Part shown: piece by piece, positions 14,320 through 18,801 of the stretch
How positions within the stretch are numbered: position 1 is the first letter of the stretch
Layout of the letters: every line of letters starts with the position of its first letter
NCBI GenBank assembly: GCA_028284845.1
Contig: JANQQY010000648.1
Span: 1 to 18,801 of the forward strand
Direction: 5' to 3'
Length of the DNA: 18,801 nt
Source: Spirochaetales bacterium
GTDB lineage: Bacteria; Spirochaetota; Spirochaetia; DSM-27196; SLST01
The notes under the pieces: model-generated
What the model saw: only the letters and a program-made list of their open reading frames with translations
What the model was told of the DNA's origin: nothing
Database searches by the model: none
Position numbers and translations under genes: made by a program

Positions 14320-14353
14320 GACGAGGGGCGTTAAGGTGATCGTGGGAGGCCTC

Positions 14354-16684
14354 ATGACCAGACGAGTACCGATCAATGATGGTTGGAGATTCACGAAGCA
14401 ACCGGTCGACGCTGGAGAGCTTGCGTCCGTCACCGATTTCGAGCAGGTCGAGATTCCGCACACCTGGAACGCGACCGATGGACAGGACGGCGGAGACGAC
14501 TACCACCGCGGACGATGCTGGTATGTACGAGCAATCGAGGCGCCGCATGTTAAGGAAGGCGAGCGCGTCTACATCGAATGTGAAGGTGTGAACAGCGTTG
14601 CCAACATCTACGTGAATGGCGCTCACGCCGGCGAGCACAAGGGCGGCTACTCGACGTTCCGGTTCGACATCACTGACCTCATCAGAGCGGGCACAAATGA
14701 GATCGCCATCAGCGCAGACAACACGCATAACGAGGAGGTCTACCCACTCTATGCGGACTTCACCTTCTACGGGGGCATCTATCGCGACGTCAATCTCGTG
14801 ATCACATCGCCGCTCCACTTCGACCTCTGCGATTTTGGCTCATGCGGCGTCTACATCTCCCAGATCGAAGTCTCCTCTGAGCGCGCCGAGCTCGAGGTCC
14901 GCGCACTCGTGAGAAACGCGCAGAAGGCCTCGAGAGCCCAGGTAGTCGTTACTCTCTTTGACGCAGACGGCGTAGCGGTGGCCACGGCACAGACAGAGGG
15001 GACGATCAATAAGAGCGGCTCCCTCGCGACATCCCTTCGCGTGGATGCTCCGCACCTCTGGAGTACAACCGACCCGTACCTCTATACCTGCCGGGTCGAA
15101 CTCTATGAGAGTTCGAGTGGCGACGACGCCGGCGCGACTGACAGAGAACCGGCCGCTGTACTCGTCGACTCGATCGATATCCCAACCGGCTTGCGCTTCT
15201 TCAGATTCGACGAGGAGGCGGGCTTCATTCTCAACGGCACCGCCACGCGCCTGAAAGGTGTGAGCCGACATCAGGATCGTGAAGGCGTTGGGAACGCGCT
15301 AAGCCGCGAACACCAGGTTGAGGACATGGAGCTCATCAAGGAGGTAGGAGCAAACAGCATCCGTCTCGCCCACTACCAGCACTCGAGTTTCTTCTACGAT
15401 CTCTGCGATCAGGCCGGCATGGTGGTCTGGGCGGAGATCCCCTACATCTCTCGCACGGGAACCGTTGATAACTACGAGGAGAATGCGGTGCAGCAGATGC
15501 ACGAGCTCATTCGGCAGAACTACAATCACGCTTCGATCGTGATGTGGGGGGTACAGAACGAGATTGGGATCTTCCCGGACGAACGTCCACTCCATGAGAC
15601 GGTGAGAGGCATCGCCGCGGTCGCAAAGGCAGATGACCCCTATCGGCCGACGACCCAGGCGCAGGTGATGCTCATTGATGAGAACGATCCCGCGAACGAT
15701 GAGACCGACCTCGTGGCGTTCAATCAATACCACGGGTGGTACGTGGGTGATACGTCGGGCTATGAGACCTTTATCAGGCGCCATCGAGCCGCTCGTCCTT
15801 CACGTTCTTTCGCCTACTCGGAGTACGGCGCCGAAGGCATCATCACGCTCCACTCAGACGATCCCAAGGTGAAGGACTACACGGAGGAGTATCACGCAAA
15901 GTACCACGAGGAGGTCATGGAGACCTTCCTGAAGTACGACTACATCTGGGGAACCTACGTCTGGAACATGTTCGACTTTGGATCCGACATGCGTGATGAA
16001 GGCGGGGTCAAAGGTCGGAACAACAAGGGCCTCGTAACCTTCGATCGCTCCGTTCGGAAGGACGCCTTCTACCTCTATCAATCGCTCTGGAGTCCGGAGC
16101 CGATGCTCCACATTGCAGCAAAGCGATTTGTGAATCGGCACACCGAGTCGATAGAAGTGAAGGTCTATTCGAACCAGGAGAGCGTTACCCTCCTGCACAA
16201 TGGCAAGCAGGTAGAACCAGCAGACAACGGTGGAGGTCTCCCCACGGTCTTCCGATTCACCGTCACACTCGGCGCAGGTGAGAATGAGGTTGTCGCGAAG
16301 GCGGGCAACCTGGAGGATCGAACGACCTTTGTCAGAGTTGACGTGCAGGACGAGAGCTATGTCCTCCCGGCCGACGAGCGGGGCAAGGGTATTCTGAACT
16401 TCGACGCAGATGAGAACATCCAGAACTGGTTCGACAAACCGGCGGACGGTGAACTCGAGTTCCCGGAAGGTTTTCTCTCGATCAAGGATAAGATCGAGGA
16501 CATCATCGCGAACCCGGAGGGCGAGGCCATCTTGCGGGAGCACTTTGATGCCCTCCTTCAGGACAAGCGGTTCAAGATGGCGAAGCGATTCCCGTTCGAG
16601 ACGATCATCGGCTTCAAGCCGGACGCCTTTCCCCCGGCACTTGTTCAGGTGGTGAACGCGAAGCTAAACAAGGTGCGGAAATAG
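14354..16684 (+). CDS. Glycoside hydrolase family 2 enzyme (beta-galactosidase/beta-glucuronidase type)
   Basis: A 776-residue retaining glycosidase. Domains in order: N-terminal sugar-binding jelly roll (IPHTWN, YHRGRCWY, FYGGIYRDV; ~1-155), immunoglobulin-like domain ending in LRVDAPHLW, and a TIM barrel from GVSRHQD (~302). The acid/base Glu403 is in WGVQNEIG and the nucleophile Glu490 in AYSEYGAEG. About 170 residues follow after the catalytic domain, including an Ig-like region and a charged helical tail. No signal peptide is seen, so it acts on imported oligosaccharides in the cytoplasm. I chose ATG 14354 because GGGAGG lies 4 bases before it; the in-frame GTG at 14312 has no such site. 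It is divergent from an AraC regulator and convergent with the exporter genes. Galactoside or another beta-linked substrate cannot be settled from sequence. Confidence 0.93.
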   Translation: MTRRVPINDGWRFTKQPVDAGELASVTDFEQVEIPHTWNATDGQDGGDDYHRGRCWYVRAIEAPHVKEGERVYIECEGVNSVANIYVNGAHAGEHKGGYSTFRFDITDLIRAGTNEIAISADNTHNEEVYPLYADFTFYGGIYRDVNLVITSPLHFDLCDFGSCGVYISQIEVSSERAELEVRALVRNAQKASRAQVVVTLFDADGVAVATAQTEGTINKSGSLATSLRVDAPHLWSTTDPYLYTCRVELYESSSGDDAGATDREPAAVLVDSIDIPTGLRFFRFDEEAGFILNGTATRLKGVSRHQDREGVGNALSREHQVEDMELIKEVGANSIRLAHYQHSSFFYDLCDQAGMVVWAEIPYISRTGTVDNYEENAVQQMHELIRQNYNHASIVMWGVQNEIGIFPDERPLHETVRGIAAVAKADDPYRPTTQAQVMLIDENDPANDETDLVAFNQYHGWYVGDTSGYETFIRRHRAARPSRSFAYSEYGAEGIITLHSDDPKVKDYTEEYHAKYHEEVMETFLKYDYIWGTYVWNMFDFGSDMRDEGGVKGRNNKGLVTFDRSVRKDAFYLYQSLWSPEPMLHIAAKRFVNRHTESIEVKVYSNQESVTLLHNGKQVEPADNGGGLPTVFRFTVTLGAGENEVVAKAGNLEDRTTFVRVDVQDESYVLPADERGKGILNFDADENIQNWFDKPADGELEFPEGFLSIKDKIEDIIANPEGEAILREHFDALLQDKRFKMAKRFPFETIIGFKPDAFPPALVQVVNAKLNKVRK

Positions 16685-16689
16685 AGGTC

Positions 16690-16795
16690 GGCGCACGAGG
16701 CGGAGCGCCGCGACTGAGCTCGCGGGCGGCCGGGTGAGGCGCTGACACCGCAAGCGCACCGCGATGGCGGCGTCAGCGAGCTACGCTCGTGCGCC
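16690..16795. repeat. Nested inverted repeats, probable bidirectional terminator
   Basis: The spacer between the convergent GH2 and exporter genes is strongly self-complementary. A perfect 10-bp pair GGCGCACGAG / CTCGTGCGCC (16690-16699 and 16786-16795) encloses an inner hairpin, CGCTGACACCGC with GCGGCGTCAGCG (16740-16751 and 16767-16778, one mismatch, 15-base loop). A competing AGCTCGC / GCGAGCT pair is at 16717-16723 and 16776-16782. The outer right arm reaches into the exporter's last codons. There is no T-run on either strand, so termination by structure alone is uncertain. Confidence 0.5.
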
Positions 16796-18679
16796 ACTCT
16801 CGATGTAGTCCAGAGACTGGTGCCTGAAGTAGGTGTTGTAGAGCTCGGCATAGTGACCGCCGTTTTCGAGCAGCCCCTCGTGGTTGCCATCCTCAATGAT
16901 GCGACCGTTGTCCAGGACGATGATCCGGTCGGCGGTGCGGATGGTACTGAGCCGGTGGGCGATCACGATTGCGGTCCGGCCCTTCATGACTGCGTCCAAA
17001 CCCTCCTGGATCTGTGCCTCAGTGAAGGGGTCGACGCTCGCGGTTGCCTCATCAAGGATGAAGATCGCGGGGTCTTTGAGGAGCACGCGTGCGAGAGCCA
17101 CAAGCTGTCTCTGCCCGAGCGAGATCGATGATCCTCGCTCTCCAACGTCTGTCGCGAGTCCGTCAGGGAGATCCTCAAGCCAATCCCCCGATCCAACATG
17201 AGAGGCGGCCCATTGGACGCCTTCGTCGGTCGAGTCACGAGATCCGTAACGAATGTTGTCTTCCACCGTGCCCGTGAAGAGGAAGGGCGTCTGCGGAACA
17301 ATGCCAATCTGACGCCGGAAACTGGGGAGGTCGAGCGACCGGATGTCCTTCCCGTCCACGAGAATGGAGCCTCCCTGGAACTCGTAGAAACGAGTGACAA
17401 GGCGGGCAATGGATGACTTTCCCGCGCCGGTGTGGCCAACAAGCGCGATCGTCTGACCGGCCGGAATCTCCAGGGAGAAATCAGGCAGAACGACCTCCTT
17501 GTCCGAGTAGGAGAAGTTCACGTGGTCGAATGTCAGAGCACCGGTGAGCTTGTTCTCAGGTGAAATCTCACCGGAGGCCACCTCAGCGCCGCTAGCCAGT
17601 TCGACCATGGAAGGACGATCCACAGAGGTGTCCGCGTCAACCAGGGCAAAGACGCGTTCGGCGGCGGCGAGGCCGTCCTGAAACTGGCTAAAGAAGCTAG
17701 CAATCTGGAGCATCGGGAACCAGATCAGGCCGACCGCTTGCATGAAGAGATACCACTCGCCTGGCGTCATGCGCCGGAAGTCGGCGAGCGCACCTGCAAT
17801 AAAGGAAGCTCCGGCTGCCGGTGCCGTCTCTACGCCAAGACCGCCGGCGTAGACAAGCAGTCCCGTGCCAACACCGGATGCGAGTCCAACGATCGAGAAG
17901 ATGAGATAGAGAACGACTCCTCGCTTGAGCCCAACCTTGTAGGCAAGCTGGTTCTCACGCGCGAAGTCGTCATACAAGCGACGCTCTTGCCGGTAGGCCT
18001 TTGCGATTGCGATACCGCCAATGCTCTCCTGCATGTGGGCATTGATCGTGGAGATCGCTCGCTTCGAGTTGGTGGTCACGCGGCGTGCGAGCTTCCGGAA
18101 CGAGAGAGCGATCCAGACCGCGATGGGCATCATGAGGATCAGCATGATGGTCAGCCACCAGTTGACGGTGAAGAGGTAGCCCATCAGAACGAGCACGATG
18201 ATGATCTGGCTCACGAACTGAAGCACGAGTGTTACGGTATTTGAGAAGTCCTGGGTGTCTGTTGAGACACGACTGACGATCCGACCGGCGGGAGTCTCGT
18301 CGAAGAAACTCATGTCGAGGTCAACGACCCGCGCAAAGACATCACGCCTGACGTTGAGGACGACGTCTCCAACGACCCGGGCCGCGATCCGCTGCCGAAT
18401 GAAGTTGAGGACCCAGGCAAGGACCCCTACTCCCGTCACCGCGAGGCTCGCCAGAACGATAAACTGCATTGAACTGTTGATCCCCACCGCATCAATCGCG
18501 CGGGAGATGACGACCGGAGCAAAGGCGTCTGCGAGCGAGCTCAGCCCCAGGACGAGCGAAACGGTGATCATCGGGCCGGCGTAGGGCCGGAAGTAGTCGA
18601 TGATCCGGCGCGTCAGCGCCTTGTCTGTGTAGGCGCGGTCATACGATTCGGTCTCAAGTCCATCAAGAATAAAGCCCAT
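16781..18679 (-). CDS. ABC exporter subunit, fused membrane and ATPase domains
   Basis: A 632-residue type IV (MsbA/BmrA-like) ABC half-transporter. Six membrane segments lie in roughly 35-330, with the typical TMD signature FFDETPAGRIVSRVSTD (125-141) and a coupling region INAHMQESIGGI. The ATPase domain has Walker A GHTGAGKS (415-422), a Q-loop at VPQTPFLF (461-468), an ABC signature reading ISLGQRQ instead of LSGGQQ, Walker B AIFILD (538-543) followed by catalytic Glu544, and H-loop His575. It is therefore probably the catalytically complete half. It follows another ABC half-transporter by 8 bases on the same strand, indicating a heterodimeric exporter. Substrate may be a drug, lipid or peptide. 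The ATG at 18679 is preceded by a weak AGAGG. The long loop 283-308 before TM6 is an insertion relative to compact family members. Confidence 0.95.
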   Translation of the reverse strand: MGFILDGLETESYDRAYTDKALTRRIIDYFRPYAGPMITVSLVLGLSSLADAFAPVVISRAIDAVGINSSMQFIVLASLAVTGVGVLAWVLNFIRQRIAARVVGDVVLNVRRDVFARVVDLDMSFFDETPAGRIVSRVSTDTQDFSNTVTLVLQFVSQIIIVLVLMGYLFTVNWWLTIMLILMMPIAVWIALSFRKLARRVTTNSKRAISTINAHMQESIGGIAIAKAYRQERRLYDDFARENQLAYKVGLKRGVVLYLIFSIVGLASGVGTGLLVYAGGLGVETAPAAGASFIAGALADFRRMTPGEWYLFMQAVGLIWFPMLQIASFFSQFQDGLAAAERVFALVDADTSVDRPSMVELASGAEVASGEISPENKLTGALTFDHVNFSYSDKEVVLPDFSLEIPAGQTIALVGHTGAGKSSIARLVTRFYEFQGGSILVDGKDIRSLDLPSFRRQIGIVPQTPFLFTGTVEDNIRYGSRDSTDEGVQWAASHVGSGDWLEDLPDGLATDVGERGSSISLGQRQLVALARVLLKDPAIFILDEATASVDPFTEAQIQEGLDAVMKGRTAIVIAHRLSTIRTADRIIVLDNGRIIEDGNHEGLLENGGHYAELYNTYFRHQSLDYIESGARA

Positions 18680-18687
18680 AGCAACCT

Positions 18688-18801
18688 CTACACGTAGGCG
18701 AAGAGGCGCTGATAGGCCTCACTTCGCGAGATGAGTTCGTCGTGGGTACCGACGTCGAGAACGCGGCCGGCCCTGAGCAGTATGATCCGGTTCGCATGGC
18801 G
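18688..18801 (-). CDS. ABC exporter partner subunit, C-terminal fragment only
   Basis: The frame is open to the window's right edge and ends with a TAG at 18688. Its 37 visible residues include RIILLRAGRVLDVGTHDELISRS in pieces, the standard end of an ABC ATPase domain after the H-loop (the D.I..L..G.....GtHdeLl pattern). The rest of the gene is outside the window. It is the upstream gene of the pair and its product probably dimerises with the 632-residue subunit. Confidence 0.85.
   Translation of the reverse strand, partial: RHANRIILLRAGRVLDVGTHDELISRSEAYQRLFAYV

Noticed and set aside
15854..16543. A 229-codon minus-strand open frame inside the GH2 gene
   Set aside because: Antisense to the GH2 catalytic and C-terminal region, with no recognisable domain or start signal.
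17738..18244. A 168-codon plus-strand open frame inside the ABC exporter
   Set aside because: Antisense to the conserved transmembrane domain; its composition (many Glu, Asp and His) is what the reverse of a hydrophobic coding frame gives.
1..18801. CRISPR arrays, tRNA/rRNA genes, transposases, attachment sites
   Set aside because: No regularly spaced repeats, no clover-leaf or rRNA segments and no transposase or integrase motifs were seen on either strand; small RNAs without obvious structure cannot be excluded by eye.

Overview
The window is a gene-dense, GC-rich bacterial chromosomal segment. There are no rRNA or tRNA genes, no CRISPR array and no insertion sequence, and no gene-free stretch exceeds about 210 bases. 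The gene content suggests a free-living, probably anaerobic, carbohydrate-using bacterium: a formylglycine sulfatase, a cytoplasmic GH2 glycosidase, a methanol:corrinoid methyltransferase (MtaB) and three AraC-type regulators. A protein combining flagellar FliG-like and MotA-like segments points to a flagellated lineage. A spirochaete such as a Spirochaeta relative would fit, but this is an inference from gene content and not proof.

Layout on the plus strand from the left: the 3' part of an AraC regulator overlaps a sulfatase by 4 bases (2-2745). A stand-alone MtaB follows (2848-4206), then an AraC regulator with a PocR-like Cys-containing N-terminus (4255-5517). Next is a small alpha/beta hydrolase coupled to a Nudix hydrolase (5550-6778). 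A tight four-gene run comes after this (6987-9667): a soluble FliG/MotA-like protein, an ECF-type sigma factor, a metallophosphoesterase and a GNAT acetyltransferase. A strongly divergent ornithine/aspartate-carbamoyltransferase-fold protein closes the plus-strand half (9758-10654).

On the minus strand (14247 down to 10715) lies what looks like one transcription unit: an AraC regulator, an APH-family kinase, a streptothricin-acetyltransferase-like GNAT and a SAM methyltransferase. It is divergent from a GH2 beta-galactosidase/beta-glucuronidase-type enzyme (14354-16684, plus). The right end holds two minus-strand ABC exporter subunits, the upstream one cut by the window edge, which probably form a heterodimeric exporter. 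The GH2 and exporter genes converge on a heavily palindromic spacer.

The most unusual item is the 211-residue protein at 6987-7622. It places a FliG C-terminal torque-domain-like half and a MotA cytoplasmic-domain-like half, the two faces of the flagellar rotor-stator contact, in one polypeptide with no visible membrane segment. Its gene is translationally coupled to a sigma factor. Second-tier items are the orphan MtaB beside a PocR-type regulator, the carbamoyltransferase homologue with altered active-site motifs, and several genes whose -10-like elements sit only 5-10 bases before the start codon and that lack a Shine-Dalgarno sequence, which suggests leaderless transcripts. All functional calls come from reading motifs by eye; no database search was run.
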